Positions 48,013-56,816 are shown, counted from the first letter of the stretch. The stretch is DNA of 64,000 bases from Pseudonocardia hierapolitana (GCF_007994075.1 NZ_VIWU01000001.1:2542001-2606000), one strand, 5' to 3'. Numbers and translations are program-made. Notes: a model not told the origin generated them from the sequence alone.

Positions 48013-48058
48013 CGATCAGGCCGACGATCAGGCCGACGATCAGGCCGACGATCAGGCC
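48011..48058. repeat. Four tandem 12-bp repeats across convergent stops
   Basis: GACGATCAGGCC is repeated four times without change. The first unit overlaps the pmt stop codon and the last contains the stop of the convergent EamA gene, so the gap between the two genes is the repeat itself. Confidence 0.9.
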
Positions 48059-48963
48059 GCGGACAGCAGCGCGCTCGCCGTCAGGGCGAGCCCCGCGCTG
48101 AGCAGCTGGGTGCGGGTGAGGCGCTCGCCGAGCACCACGCGGGCCAACAGGACGACCACCACCGGGTAGAGCGAGACCACGACCGCGCTGATCCCCAGGT
48201 CGCCGAGGCGAGTGGCCACGAGGAACAGCACGTTCGCGACCGTGTCGAACACGCCGCTCACCACCATCAGCACCACCGGGCCCCGCGACCTCGAACGGCC
48301 GACCGGCCGCGTGGATACGCCGCCGGACTCGCCCGCAACCGGCGCGAGGCTCACGGCGCGGGCCCGGCTGCGGGAGGGCAGCGGCAGGTGGTGCCGGAGG
48401 ACGAGGCCGGTGAGCAGCACCACCGAGGCGGTCCGGCCGGCGAGTAGCGGCCACAGCCCGGAGTCGTCCGGCGCGGCGTCGACCCCGACGAAGAACAAGC
48501 CGAAGCCCACGCCCGCGGCCAGTCCCAGCACCACGCCGGTGCTCGCGGCCCGGTCGTTCCGGGTGCCCGTCGTGGCCAGCAGGATGGCCACGAGCGCAAC
48601 CGCGACGGCGAGCACCGCCACCGGCCCGAGCCGCTCACCGCCCACCAGCCCGACGACGAGCGGGAGCCCCGCACCGACCACCGCCGACAGCGGGGCGACC
48701 ACGCCCATCGGCCCGACGGCGAGCGCCTTCAGGTACAGCAGGAGGCCGGACACCCCGGCGAGTCCGGCTATCACCCCGAACCCGAACGCCGGGGGCGACG
48801 GTCGCCCCGCGACGAAACCGATCACGAGCAGCAGGGTCAGCAGCCCGGCGGCCTGCGCGACGACCGTGACGACGAGCACGGACGCTCGTCGCGCCGCCAT
48901 CCCACCGGTGAAGTCGGCGATGCCGTAGGTCACGGCGGACGGCAGGGCGAAGGGCAGGGACAT
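48052..48963 (-). CDS. EamA family (DMT superfamily) transporter
   Basis: 303 residues from the ATG at 48963; a GTG six codons upstream is also in frame. Ten hydrophobic helices in two five-helix EamA halves are visible, with LLLYLKALAVGPMGVVAPLSA in the first and VLFLVATRLGDLGISAVVVSLYP in the second. Such exporters carry amino acids, nucleosides or drugs. The divergent gene encodes an XRE/cupin regulator, a common pairing, so the pair probably forms a self-contained export unit. Confidence 0.9.
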   Translation of the reverse strand: MSLPFALPSAVTYGIADFTGGMAARRASVLVVTVVAQAAGLLTLLLVIGFVAGRPSPPAFGFGVIAGLAGVSGLLLYLKALAVGPMGVVAPLSAVVGAGLPLVVGLVGGERLGPVAVLAVAVALVAILLATTGTRNDRAASTGVVLGLAAGVGFGLFFVGVDAAPDDSGLWPLLAGRTASVVLLTGLVLRHHLPLPSRSRARAVSLAPVAGESGGVSTRPVGRSRSRGPVVLMVVSGVFDTVANVLFLVATRLGDLGISAVVVSLYPVVVVLLARVVLGERLTRTQLLSAGLALTASALLSAA

Positions 48964-49072
48964 CGGACCTCGGTTCAGCACAATCGACTTCGAAGGACAG
49001 CGAAGTTGACGCTAGCTGACGGGCCAGAGGAAGTACAACCAACTATCCGCCAGGGTCCGGCAAACTGTCCCC

Positions 49073-49690
49073 ATGCAGTCCCCGGAGGATGTCGCCACGG
49101 CCGTCGGCCGCAACGTGCGCGCGCTGCGCCAGCAGCGCCGGATGACGATCGACGCGCTCGCCGCCGCGGCCGGTATCAGCCGCGGCACCGTCATCCAGAT
49201 CGAGACAGCGCGCGGCAACCCCAGCATCGCCACGCTCACCGGGCTCGCCGCCGCATTGCGCGTCGGCGTCGCGTCGCTCGTCGAGGACGCCACCGAGCCG
49301 CGGGTGATCGTCCGACGCGCCGCCGAGGCCGCCACGCTGTGGAGCAGCACGGCCGGCAGCGCCGCGGTGTTCCGGATCGGCACCGACCCGCCGGACGTCG
49401 TCGAGCTGTGGGACTGGACCCTCCAGCCGGGCGACGGATTCGACGGCGAGGCCCACCCGATGGGCACCCAGGAGGTGCTGGGAGTCCTCTCCGGCCGGCT
49501 CGGCCTGCGCGTCGGCGCCGCCGAGCACCAGCTGGACACCGGCGACACGGTCCTGTTCCAGGCCCACGCGCCGCACCGCTACTCCGGCATCGGCGACGGG
49601 CCCGTCCGGTTCATGATGGTGGTGCTGCAGCCGGGCGACGCGGGCCTCGTGCCCCCGACCAGCATCGCCGAGGCCGACCCCGTCCCCTGA
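49073..49690 (+). CDS. XRE family regulator with C-terminal cupin domain
   Basis: 205 residues. The N-terminal helix-turn-helix (VGRNVRALRQQRRMTIDALAAAAGISRGTVIQIE) is followed by a cupin barrel (WTLQPGDGF, GTQEVLGVLSGRLGLRVG, DTVLFQAHAPHRYSG). The cupin part likely binds a small effector. It is divergent from the EamA transporter gene across 109 bp, so it probably controls export of the sensed compound. Confidence 0.93.
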   Translation: MQSPEDVATAVGRNVRALRQQRRMTIDALAAAAGISRGTVIQIETARGNPSIATLTGLAAALRVGVASLVEDATEPRVIVRRAAEAATLWSSTAGSAAVFRIGTDPPDVVELWDWTLQPGDGFDGEAHPMGTQEVLGVLSGRLGLRVGAAEHQLDTGDTVLFQAHAPHRYSGIGDGPVRFMMVVLQPGDAGLVPPTSIAEADPVP

Positions 49691-49693
49691 TCC

Positions 49694-49737
49694 CGCGAGT
49701 CGCGGTCTCCGTGGGCGCGAGTCGCGGTCAGCAGGTG
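49694..49737. repeat. Two copies of the 22-bp-period GCGAGTC repeat
   Basis: CGCGAGTCGCGGTCTCC at 49694 and CGCGAGTCGCGGTCAGC at 49716 are exactly 22 bp apart, between two convergent stops. Same core and period as at 10801 and 30439. The second copy runs into the end of the convergent gene. Confidence 0.65.
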
Positions 49738-50294
49738 TCGTGGCGCAGGGTGCGGTGGACCGGGTCGACGGCGAGGGTGACGGCCTCGACCTCCGACCGG
49801 TAGACACAGGGCCCCGTGCGCACCTCGACGGTGTCGGCGTCGACGAACCGCACCTCCGACGGCACGGGCCCGGCCTCGACACCCTGGTAGACCACCGCCT
49901 CCTGCTCGAACACTCCGGTGCCGGCGCGAACCACGACGGCATATACCGGGCGCGCCGCCACTGGCTCGGACTCGACGACCACGAGCCGCCTGCCGGCGTC
50001 CGTCACCTCCGACACCGAGCGGTTCTCGACCGTCACCTGCGTCGCGAGCGCCACGATCCCCACCCAGCCGAGCGCGGCGACCGCGCCGAGGCCCAGCACG
50101 ATCAGCCGCACCACGCCCCGGGGCGCGAGCAGCGCGAACGCCGCGGTGACGAGCAGGACGGCGAGCAGCACGGCGGACGCGGTGAACCACCGGATGTGGC
50201 GCAGGTGGAACGGGTCGGCGAGCGCGACCCCGGCCACCACGACGGCGATCACGGCGCAGGCCGCGAGGACGAGGACACCGCGCAGTTTCCGCAC
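49728..50294 (-). CDS. Membrane protein with extracytoplasmic domain, unknown function
   Basis: 188 residues. Three hydrophobic segments (LVLAACAVIAVVVAGVAL, WFTASAVLLAVLLVTAAFALL, LIVLGLGAVAALGWVGIVAL) are followed by an outer domain of about 95 residues made mostly of beta-type sequence (RRLVVVESEPVAARPVYAVV) with a pair of cysteines near the end. I do not recognise the family. It is monocistronic. Confidence 0.7.
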   Translation of the reverse strand: MRKLRGVLVLAACAVIAVVVAGVALADPFHLRHIRWFTASAVLLAVLLVTAAFALLAPRGVVRLIVLGLGAVAALGWVGIVALATQVTVENRSVSEVTDAGRRLVVVESEPVAARPVYAVVVRAGTGVFEQEAVVYQGVEAGPVPSEVRFVDADTVEVRTGPCVYRSEVEAVTLAVDPVHRTLRHDTC

Positions 50295-50475
50295 GCGGGC
50301 ATCCTGCCGTGCCCGAACACCGAACGCTTGATTCGTCTGCTGAACACGGGGTCGGCGTCAGACGCCGGCCGCCGGCTGCCACTCCCCGATGCCGCCCCGC
50401 AGGCCGTGGCCGTCGCGGATGAGCGGCACGACGGTGGTCCGCTCCCGGATCCCGTACCCCCGTTCGCACCCCGCG

Positions 50476-51243
50476 TCAGGCGAGCCCCGCGATACGCGCG
50501 CCGATCGCGCCGAGCACGAGGTCGAGCCCGAAGGCGAACCGGTCCAGCGCCCGCTGCAGCGTGTACGGCAATGCGACGCTCGACACCGCGAACGCCCCGG
50601 CGGCCTCGAGCGCGGCGAGGCGGGGGAAGCGCCCGTCCATGCGCTCGGCGAGGAGCGGGGCGCGCCGCTCCCACCACTCGTCGTCGCTGCTCCCGGTGGC
50701 GGCGGGCGCCTGCTCGGCCTCGACGACCGCGGCGGCCGCGCCCCGCGTCTGCGCCTCGACCGCCGCGACACAGCCCGCGATCTCGATCCCCGTGAGCCGC
50801 GTTCCGTCGAGCAGGCCCAGAGCGGCGTCGTAGCGTTCGATGACGTGCGGTCCGAAGACGGTTCGCGACGTCGCGACCTGCAGGAGCCACGGGTGCGCGC
50901 GGTACGCGGTGAGATCGGTCGTCGCCAGGTCGTGCAGCCCGGCGCGCCATCCGGCGTCGGCGACGGGCAGGGGCTGGGTCGCGGCGATGCGGTCGACCAT
51001 GAGCTCCAGCAGCTCCGCCTTGCCCGGCACGTAGGTGTAGAGGGTGGCGGGGCCGATGCCGAGCTCCTGCGCGAGCGCGCGCATCGACAGGGCCGCAGGG
51101 CCCGCGCGGTCCGCCTGGGCGATCGCCGCGTCGACGATCCGCGGGAGCTCGAGCCGCTGCCGTGGCCCGCGCCGGGGCGTGGGCGCGCCCTCCCAGAGCA
51201 GGGCCACCGTGCGTGCGGGGTCGCCCCGCCCCGCGTACTCCAT
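50476..51243 (-). CDS. TetR family regulator with TetR_C-type domain
   Basis: 255 residues from the ATG at 51243, five bases after AGGAG. The helix-turn-helix reads LSMRALAQELGIGPATLYTYVPGKAELLELM, the variant with TLYTYVPGK seen in regulators that control themselves and a neighbouring gene. It is divergent from a VOC-domain gene over 44 bp. A perfect palindrome, AACACCGTACGGTGTT, lies in that gap. The 181-bp stretch downstream (50295-50475) shows no gene. Confidence 0.93.
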   Translation of the reverse strand: MEYAGRGDPARTVALLWEGAPTPRRGPRQRLELPRIVDAAIAQADRAGPAALSMRALAQELGIGPATLYTYVPGKAELLELMVDRIAATQPLPVADAGWRAGLHDLATTDLTAYRAHPWLLQVATSRTVFGPHVIERYDAALGLLDGTRLTGIEIAGCVAAVEAQTRGAAAAVVEAEQAPAATGSSDDEWWERRAPLLAERMDGRFPRLAALEAAGAFAVSSVALPYTLQRALDRFAFGLDLVLGAIGARIAGLA

Positions 51244-51268
51244 GCCTTCTCCTAGTGCTGATACTCCG

Positions 51269-51284
51269 AACACCGTACGGTGTT
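51269..51284. promoter_or_regulatory. TetR operator palindrome overlapping the VOC gene -10 box
   Basis: AACACCGTACGGTGTT is a perfect 16-bp palindrome in the 44-bp gap between divergent tetR and VOC genes. It contains TACGGT at 51276-51281, a possible -10 box for the VOC gene, whose start at 51288 would then be leaderless. Binding here would block both promoters. Confidence 0.7.
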
Positions 51285-51287
51285 GTG

Positions 51288-52016
51288 GTGCCCTCCGCGA
51301 CGGTGATCCCCGCCCTGCCCTGTCGGGACCTCGACGACTCCCTGCCCTTCTACCGGGCGCTCGGCTTCAAGGTGACCTACCGCCAGGAGCGCCCCAACCC
51401 GTACGCCGCCGTCCGGCGCGAGGACATCGAGCTGCACCTCTTCGGCGTGCCGGGATTCGATCCGGCCGAGTCGATGCACACCGTGATCGTCCTCGTGCCC
51501 GACACCGCGGCGCTGCACGCGGCGTTCGCGGCCGGCCTGCGCGAGGCCTTCGGGAAGGTGCCGGTGTCCGGGATCCCGCGGATGACGCGGCCGCGGCGGA
51601 TGCAGGGCACGCGGGGCGGGTTCATGGTGATCGACCCCGGCGGGAACTGGTTGCGCATCAGCCGGCAGCGGACCGCGTCGGACGCCGACCTCGACGGTGG
51701 CCCCCAGGACCGGCCCGCGGAGGAGGAGGGGCGCATCGCCCGGGTGGTCGCCGCAGCGGCGCGCCAGGCCGACTCGCACGGCGACGAGGCGGCCGGGATC
51801 CGGATGCTGGAGAGCGGCCTCGCCCGGCACGCCGACGCCCCGCCCGCCCAGCGACTCCCGGCTCTCGTCTACCTCGCCGAGCTGCACGTCCGCACCGGCG
51901 ACCACGACGCCGCGGCGGCGGTGCTCGCGCAGATCGATGAACTGGAGCTGTCCACCGCGGAACGCGAGACCCTCGCCGCCGACCTCGCGATCGCCGCCGA
52001 ACTGCCGAACACCTGA
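51288..52016 (+). CDS. VOC-family (glyoxalase/bleomycin-resistance-like) protein with helical C-terminal extension
   Basis: 242 residues from one of two adjacent GTG codons (51285 or 51288). Residues 1-120 form a VOC domain (ALPCRDLDDSLPFYRALGFKVTY, GFMVIDPGGNWLRIS). Residues about 140-240 are helical and look like two or three tetratricopeptide-like hairpins (RIARVVAAAARQADSHGDE, YLAELHVRTGDHDAAAAVL). The fusion is uncommon. The protein could bind or detoxify a drug or metabolite sensed by the TetR protein next to it. Confidence 0.85.
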   Translation: MPSATVIPALPCRDLDDSLPFYRALGFKVTYRQERPNPYAAVRREDIELHLFGVPGFDPAESMHTVIVLVPDTAALHAAFAAGLREAFGKVPVSGIPRMTRPRRMQGTRGGFMVIDPGGNWLRISRQRTASDADLDGGPQDRPAEEEGRIARVVAAAARQADSHGDEAAGIRMLESGLARHADAPPAQRLPALVYLAELHVRTGDHDAAAAVLAQIDELELSTAERETLAADLAIAAELPNT

Positions 52017-52028
52017 CCCCTGCCCGGG

Positions 52029-52445
52029 CTACGCGACGTCGCGGCTGTACTGGTCCTGCCCAGGGTCGAGGTGCCAGCTGCGGATGCGCCGGGGATGGAT
52101 GCGGATGACCTCGTTGCTGAACCAGCTGCCGCCGTACGCGGGCGGGGCGTGGTCGGTGAGCAGCTCGGCGACGCCGCGGATCTCGATGCCGCGCCCCCAG
52201 CCGGGCTTGACCGCGCCGGGCTCGTCGGGCGTCATGTCGTCCACGAGGAAGGACACCAGCGGGTTCACTGCGATGTTGCGCCACCTCTGGGTCTTGCTCA
52301 GGTCCGGCCCTCCGATGTCGATGGTGCCGTCCTCGTTCACCGAGAAGCCCAGGGCGGTCAGCTGCGGGCCGGCCGGCCCGGTCGTGGCGAGCCGGCCCAG
52401 CCGCGGGCCCTTCAGGTAGGCCAGCTCGTAGTCCGTGAAGGTCAT
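52029..52445 (-). CDS. PPOX class F420-dependent oxidoreductase
   Basis: 138 residues, the size of a single split-barrel flavin/deazaflavin-binding domain. Diagnostic segments are YLKGPRLGRLATTGPAG, GTIDIGGPDLSKTQRWRNIAVNP (SKTxRxRN) and FLVDD. F420-dependent enzymes of this group reduce quinones, aflatoxins or similar compounds in actinobacteria. It is convergent with the VOC gene 12 bp away. Confidence 0.9.
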   Translation of the reverse strand: MTFTDYELAYLKGPRLGRLATTGPAGPQLTALGFSVNEDGTIDIGGPDLSKTQRWRNIAVNPLVSFLVDDMTPDEPGAVKPGWGRGIEIRGVAELLTDHAPPAYGGSWFSNEVIRIHPRRIRSWHLDPGQDQYSRDVA

Positions 52446-52542
52446 GGTCCGAATCGTCGGACCTGAACCTCGGTCGAGGTCAAGGGGGCGCCACCAGCGG
52501 TGATCGCGGGGTTCACGCGGGCGACAACGGCGAGCGGAAGGC

Positions 52543-54501
52543 TCAACCCGTCCGTGTGACCGGCGATCCCAGCCCCAGCACGCGCCCCCGGGCCCGGCCG
52601 CGGTCGAAGCGGCGCTGGCGGAAGCTGTGCACCTCCTCCAGGACGACGGCCAGCAGGATCAGCGGTATCCCGATCAGGCCGATGACGTTCAGCGGCGGCA
52701 GGCTCAGGTCGTTGATGCCGGCGAGGTCGACCTCGCCGCGCACCGACTCCAGCGCGTGCACCTGCGAGTCCGTGAGGAGGAACGGGCTTCCGGTGCCGGT
52801 GTTGACGCCCACGTCCAGGGTCTCGATGGCGACACCGGTGGCCTGCACGAGATCGGGTGAGCTGGAGCTGATCCCCGCCTCCGAGGCGTTGATCGTCGTG
52901 TGGCTGATCGTGGTGGCGGCCTCGGCGTCGATCCCGGTGGCGCCACCGGTGATCAGCCCACCGACGATCCGCGTGCCCGGGCCGGCCGTGCGCACGGCGT
53001 CGGATTCGACGTTGTCGGCCACCAGCCCCGTGATGACGACGCCGGTCGTGTCCGGCTTGGCGACGACACCGTCCCGGCCGCCGGCAACGGTCAGGTCGGT
53101 GAGCCGGGCGTCGTGCGCGCCGCGCTCGATCCGCACCCCCGTGCTCGAGTCGCGGACCTGGACCCCTTCGAGGATGGTCCGGCTGCCTCCGATGGAGATG
53201 CCCGCCACCTGGGCGCCCTGGAAGGTCGAGTCGATGATGCGGAACCCGGTGGTGCTCTTCTCGACCGACGCCCCCCAGCGGCCGTCGAACGTGCGGACGC
53301 GGTCGAGCGTGATCCCGCTGCTGGCCACGTGGGCGAACACGCCCACCCGCTGGCCGGTGGCCGTGAAGTCGGTGACGACGACGTCCTTGCTGCCGCTGAT
53401 CTCGAGCCCGCCGTCCTGGTCGCCCGTGGTGGTGACGGCGGTGACGCGAGCGCCCGTCTGCCTCTTGACCGCGAGGCCGTAGCCGCCGTTCCCGGACGTG
53501 GCGATGCCGGTGATCGGGCGATCCGAGCTCTCCCCGGTCACCAGGACGCCGTCGCCGCCGTTGCGTTCGGCGCGGATCCCGGTCAGCGTCGAGGCCCGGT
53601 CGCCTGCCAGGACGAGGCCGTTGCCCCCTGACTCGCTGACGGAGACGTCGGTGAGCCGCACGCCGTCCGAGCGCCGCAGCTCGAGGCCGCTGCTGCCCCG
53701 CTGCACTGCGACCCGGGTCAGGAAGCCGGTGCTGCCGGGGTTGAACAGCACCGCGGCTCGGCCGTTGTCGTCGGCTGCGGCCGGAGCGCCGAGGTCGCTG
53801 ACGATGAGGTCGGTGCCCTCCAGCCGACCGCCGGACGAGGCCACGATCGACGGGCGACCCGCGGCGGTGGCGGGCACGGCCTGCCCGGTGGCGGGATCGA
53901 CGGAGGTGACGGTGAGGCCGGCGAGGGTGAGCGCTCCGCCGCCGGTGTGGATGGACGCCGCGGCGGCGGACGTCGCTCCACCGGCCAGTCGCAGGGTGTG
54001 CACGCCGGGGCCGGCGACGTCGAAGGTGGTGCCCCTGGTCAGTACGACCGTCGCAGACAGGGTCGCGACGCCCTCGCCGATGGTCAACCAGCTCGCAGGC
54101 AGGGCGCGATCGAGCTCGGCCAGGTCGACGGACGTGCCACCGAACGGGACCCGCCGGCTCAGCCGCCCGGCGACGAGCACGTCGAGGGAGGTGGGACGCA
54201 CCGTCACCATCCGGCTCGGGCGGCCCCGCGACGCCCAGGCCGCCGGGCCGCGGACCTGCGCGGTCGTCGTCGGCGCAGGCGGCGACTGCGGGGGCACCTC
54301 GTCGACGGCCGCCTCCATCTCGGGGTCCTCCGTGCCGGGATCTCCCTCGGCCGGGAGCGCCGCGGAGTGCACGGCCTGCGCGGCCGTTCCGGCAGGCGCG
54401 GCCAGCTGCCACACCGTCGCAGCCCCGGACACGAGGCTGACCCCCACGGCCAGCGCCAGAGCGAGCACGCCCCTCCCGCGTCGGCCCTTCCTGGCGGTCA
54501 T
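52543..54501 (-). CDS. Secreted right-handed parallel beta-helix protein with C-terminal membrane anchor
   Basis: 652 residues. An N-terminal signal/anchor helix (VLALALAVGVSLVSGAATVW) is followed by a Pro-rich linker and a beta-helix of about 15 coils (residues about 200-590) with recurring patterns such as GLELRRSDGVRLTDVSV and NGLVLAGDRASTLTGIRA. Near the end a helix (NVIGLIGIPLILLAVVLEEV) and a basic tail (RQRRFDRGRARGR) anchor it. The fold occurs in alginate C5-epimerases (AlgG) and polysaccharide lyases, but the AlgG DPHD motif is not present. It overlaps the GT2 gene by ATGA, so a role in making or modifying that polymer is likely. Confidence 0.85.
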   Translation of the reverse strand: MTARKGRRGRGVLALALAVGVSLVSGAATVWQLAAPAGTAAQAVHSAALPAEGDPGTEDPEMEAAVDEVPPQSPPAPTTTAQVRGPAAWASRGRPSRMVTVRPTSLDVLVAGRLSRRVPFGGTSVDLAELDRALPASWLTIGEGVATLSATVVLTRGTTFDVAGPGVHTLRLAGGATSAAAASIHTGGGALTLAGLTVTSVDPATGQAVPATAAGRPSIVASSGGRLEGTDLIVSDLGAPAAADDNGRAAVLFNPGSTGFLTRVAVQRGSSGLELRRSDGVRLTDVSVSESGGNGLVLAGDRASTLTGIRAERNGGDGVLVTGESSDRPITGIATSGNGGYGLAVKRQTGARVTAVTTTGDQDGGLEISGSKDVVVTDFTATGQRVGVFAHVASSGITLDRVRTFDGRWGASVEKSTTGFRIIDSTFQGAQVAGISIGGSRTILEGVQVRDSSTGVRIERGAHDARLTDLTVAGGRDGVVAKPDTTGVVITGLVADNVESDAVRTAGPGTRIVGGLITGGATGIDAEAATTISHTTINASEAGISSSSPDLVQATGVAIETLDVGVNTGTGSPFLLTDSQVHALESVRGEVDLAGINDLSLPPLNVIGLIGIPLILLAVVLEEVHSFRQRRFDRGRARGRVLGLGSPVTRTG

Positions 54502-55769
54502 GCCGGAATCCTTTCTCGCTCCGTGGCCGGCACGGGCAGTTCGAGCGCGCCGGGCGGCGCGGGGATCGGTACGGCGGCGACCGGGTCGCTCCCGGTGCGG
54601 ACGACCTCGCCGTTCTCGACCGCGACCTGGCGGGTGCCCCATCGCTGGGTGCGGATGGTGACCAGTGCGTAGATCTTGATGAAGGCCATCACCCACGAGA
54701 CCGCGACGTAGCCGAGCACGAAGAAGAGGGACGAGGGGCGCCTGCGGATGTGGGGAAGGAGCTTGGCGGCGCGGCTGAGCTGCCACCACGCCACCAGCAC
54801 CACGCAGAAGATCCAGTTTCCCTGGAGGAGGGAGTAGACGAAGAAGCCCGGGCCGAGCAGCAGCGTGAAGCCGGACAGCCCCTTGTCGACCATCGTGTAG
54901 GCGAGGAACGGGTGGCGCCACACCCACGGCTTCGACAGGGCCCGCAGGTCGGAGCGCCAGGTGTTGCGGGCCCAACGCAGCCGCTGGCGGAAGAACACCC
55001 TCCACCCGGTGGGGAAGGTGGACAACACCTCTGCGGTGCGCTGCATGTAGGTGAGGTGGCCCCGCTCCAGGGTGAGGGTCGTGAGCCGCTTGTCGTCGCC
55101 GGACAGGCAGGGAACGCCCCAGAACGTCTCGGCCATGAACTCCTCCTCGATGTCGAGGAGGATGCGGCGGCGGTACACCGCGGTCCGCCCCGACAGGCAG
55201 GACACGGCCCGGCCGAGCCGGGACTGGGCGGCGTTCTCGTCGAAGTAGCGGTGGTCGAGGAACATGTCGGTGATCCGCGCCAGGAACCCGCTGCTGCCGT
55301 AGACCGACTGCCGGGTGCCGACCCCGCCGATGCGCGGGTCGGCGAACGGCTTGCGCACCTCGTCCGCGACGTCGGGGGCCCAGATGGTGTCGGAGTCCAC
55401 CAGGGCGACGAGCTCGGTGCGGGCCGCCCGCCAGCCGCGCCGGAGCGCGTCTCGCTTTCCCGGGACGTCGGTGATGATCACCTCGACGGGGTAGCGGGCG
55501 GCGACGTCCTGGCAGATGGTGTCGGAGACGTCCACCACGAGGACGATCTGGTCGACGCGGTTGGCGAGCCACGACTCGATCGCGGTGGCCAGGATCTCGG
55601 GGTCCTCCTGGTACACCGGCACGACGATCGCCAGCGATGCGGGGTGGTCGCCGGCGATCGGCGTGTACGTCACGGCGGGGATCCGGCGGATCAGCCAGGC
55701 CCCCCACCGGATCAGCCCGAGCACTCCCAGCGGAGTGCCGAGCACGTAGTAGACCAGCGGCAGGTTCAT
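54498..55769 (-). CDS. Processive GT2 glycosyltransferase (hyaluronan synthase/Alg8-like)
   Basis: 423 residues. An N-terminal helix, a GT-A domain (VVPVYQEDPEILATAIESWL, VALVDSDTIW with the DxD, CLSGDDKRLT, and RQRLRWARNTWRSD as the QxxRW-type motif) and four or five C-terminal helices match membrane processive synthases. Such enzymes extend a polysaccharide and pass it across the membrane. The gene sits between a nucleotide-sugar dehydrogenase and a beta-helix protein, which points to a uronic-acid-containing polymer. Whether the product is hyaluronan-like or alginate-like cannot be told. Confidence 0.9.
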   Translation of the reverse strand: MNLPLVYYVLGTPLGVLGLIRWGAWLIRRIPAVTYTPIAGDHPASLAIVVPVYQEDPEILATAIESWLANRVDQIVLVVDVSDTICQDVAARYPVEVIITDVPGKRDALRRGWRAARTELVALVDSDTIWAPDVADEVRKPFADPRIGGVGTRQSVYGSSGFLARITDMFLDHRYFDENAAQSRLGRAVSCLSGRTAVYRRRILLDIEEEFMAETFWGVPCLSGDDKRLTTLTLERGHLTYMQRTAEVLSTFPTGWRVFFRQRLRWARNTWRSDLRALSKPWVWRHPFLAYTMVDKGLSGFTLLLGPGFFVYSLLQGNWIFCVVLVAWWQLSRAAKLLPHIRRRPSSLFFVLGYVAVSWVMAFIKIYALVTIRTQRWGTRQVAVENGEVVRTGSDPVAAVPIPAPPGALELPVPATERERIPA

Positions 55770-55771
55770 GC

Positions 55772-56743
55772 CTACTCGCTCTGCGCTTCCTGCAGCTCCT
55801 TGTCACCGTGGGCAGCGGCCCGCAGCTGGGCGTGGTCGGCGGCCCGCTCCGCGATGTCGGCCGTGTCGATCTCGTGGTCGACGATCTCGGCCAGCCGGTC
55901 GTTGACCTCCACCACGGCGGACAGCAGCGGCATGTCCACCCCGACGGTGTCGGCGAAGCCGAGGAAGCCCTGGGTGTCCTTGGGCAGGCAGACCCCGCCG
56001 TAGGGGGCACCACCGCGGATGCCGTACTCGGGGTTGATCGAGCCCTCGGCCGAGCGGGCCACGGTGGCGGCGATCGGGTCGAGGTCCAGGCCCAGCTTCT
56101 GGGCGACCAGCCACATCTCGTTCCAGAAGCTGATCTTGGTGGCGTTGAAGATGTTGTGCGCGCACTTGATGAACTCGGCCTCGGCCGGGTCGGAGAAGGT
56201 GCGCAGCTCGCCACCGAAGGGGGACAGCAGCTCCCGCAGCCGCTCGACGTTCTGCGGGTCGCGGCTGGCGATGATGGTCATCCAGGGGTTGGCGAAGTCC
56301 TCGGCGGCCGAGACCGCGCGCAGGAACTCGGGGTTGGAGGCCAGCCCGAAGCCCTCGTTGGCGACCATCCCGGAGTTCTCCTCCAGGGTGGTCTTGACCA
56401 GGCCCTCGGTGGTGCCCGGGGGAACGGTGGAGCGCACGACGACGGTGTGGCGCACGGGGGAACCGGCGAGGGCCTTGCCGACCGATGCGGTGCCGGCGCT
56501 GAACGCCGACAGGTCGTAGCGGTGCCCGTCGTTCGGCGTCGGCAGGGTCAGGAAGATCAGCGACTCGGGCTCGCCGGACAGGTCGATCTCGGTGCGGACG
56601 TCCAGTCCACGCGCAGCCAGCTCGGCCACCCGCGGGGCCGAGATGTCGATGAAGGTCACCTTGTGGCCGGCGGCGAGGAAACCCTCGCCCGTGGCCGCGC
56701 CGACCACGCCCGAACCGACGATGAAGATCCGCGAAGACTCCAC
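55772..56743 (-). CDS. Short UDP-glucose/GDP-mannose 6-dehydrogenase
   Basis: 323 residues from the GTG at 56743, which follows GAGAGG by 7 bases. The N-terminal NAD domain (IFIVGSGVVGAATGEGF) and central dimerisation domain (EFIKCAHNIFNATKISFWNE) are complete and the catalytic cysteine is in GGVCLPKDTQG. The C-terminal nucleotide-sugar-binding domain of about 100 residues is missing; typical family members have about 430. The reading frame ends cleanly, so this may be a natural short form. It should supply a UDP- or GDP-uronic acid for the GT2. Confidence 0.85.
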   Translation of the reverse strand: MESSRIFIVGSGVVGAATGEGFLAAGHKVTFIDISAPRVAELAARGLDVRTEIDLSGEPESLIFLTLPTPNDGHRYDLSAFSAGTASVGKALAGSPVRHTVVVRSTVPPGTTEGLVKTTLEENSGMVANEGFGLASNPEFLRAVSAAEDFANPWMTIIASRDPQNVERLRELLSPFGGELRTFSDPAEAEFIKCAHNIFNATKISFWNEMWLVAQKLGLDLDPIAATVARSAEGSINPEYGIRGGAPYGGVCLPKDTQGFLGFADTVGVDMPLLSAVVEVNDRLAEIVDHEIDTADIAERAADHAQLRAAAHGDKELQEAQSE

Positions 56744-56806
56744 GGGGATACCTCTCACATGCTTGGAGCCGGCCCACCGGGGAGCCGGACGAGGATGGAA
56801 CGGACA

Positions 56807-56816
56807 TGAAGCTTCA
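56807..56816. promoter_or_regulatory. TGAAGCTTCA palindrome (possible MarR site)
   Basis: The 10-bp palindrome TGAAGCTTCA lies 64 bp upstream of the dehydrogenase start, on the operon side of the gap. It carries the same TTCA/TGAA arms as the 16-bp sites at 56938 and 57004 but without the 4-base centre. Confidence 0.4.

Noticed and set aside
52543..56214. One giant 1223-codon protein including the beta-helix region
   Set aside because: The first 570 codons are out of frame with the well supported GT2 and dehydrogenase genes. The beta-helix gene starts at the ATG at 54501, which overlaps the GT2 stop.
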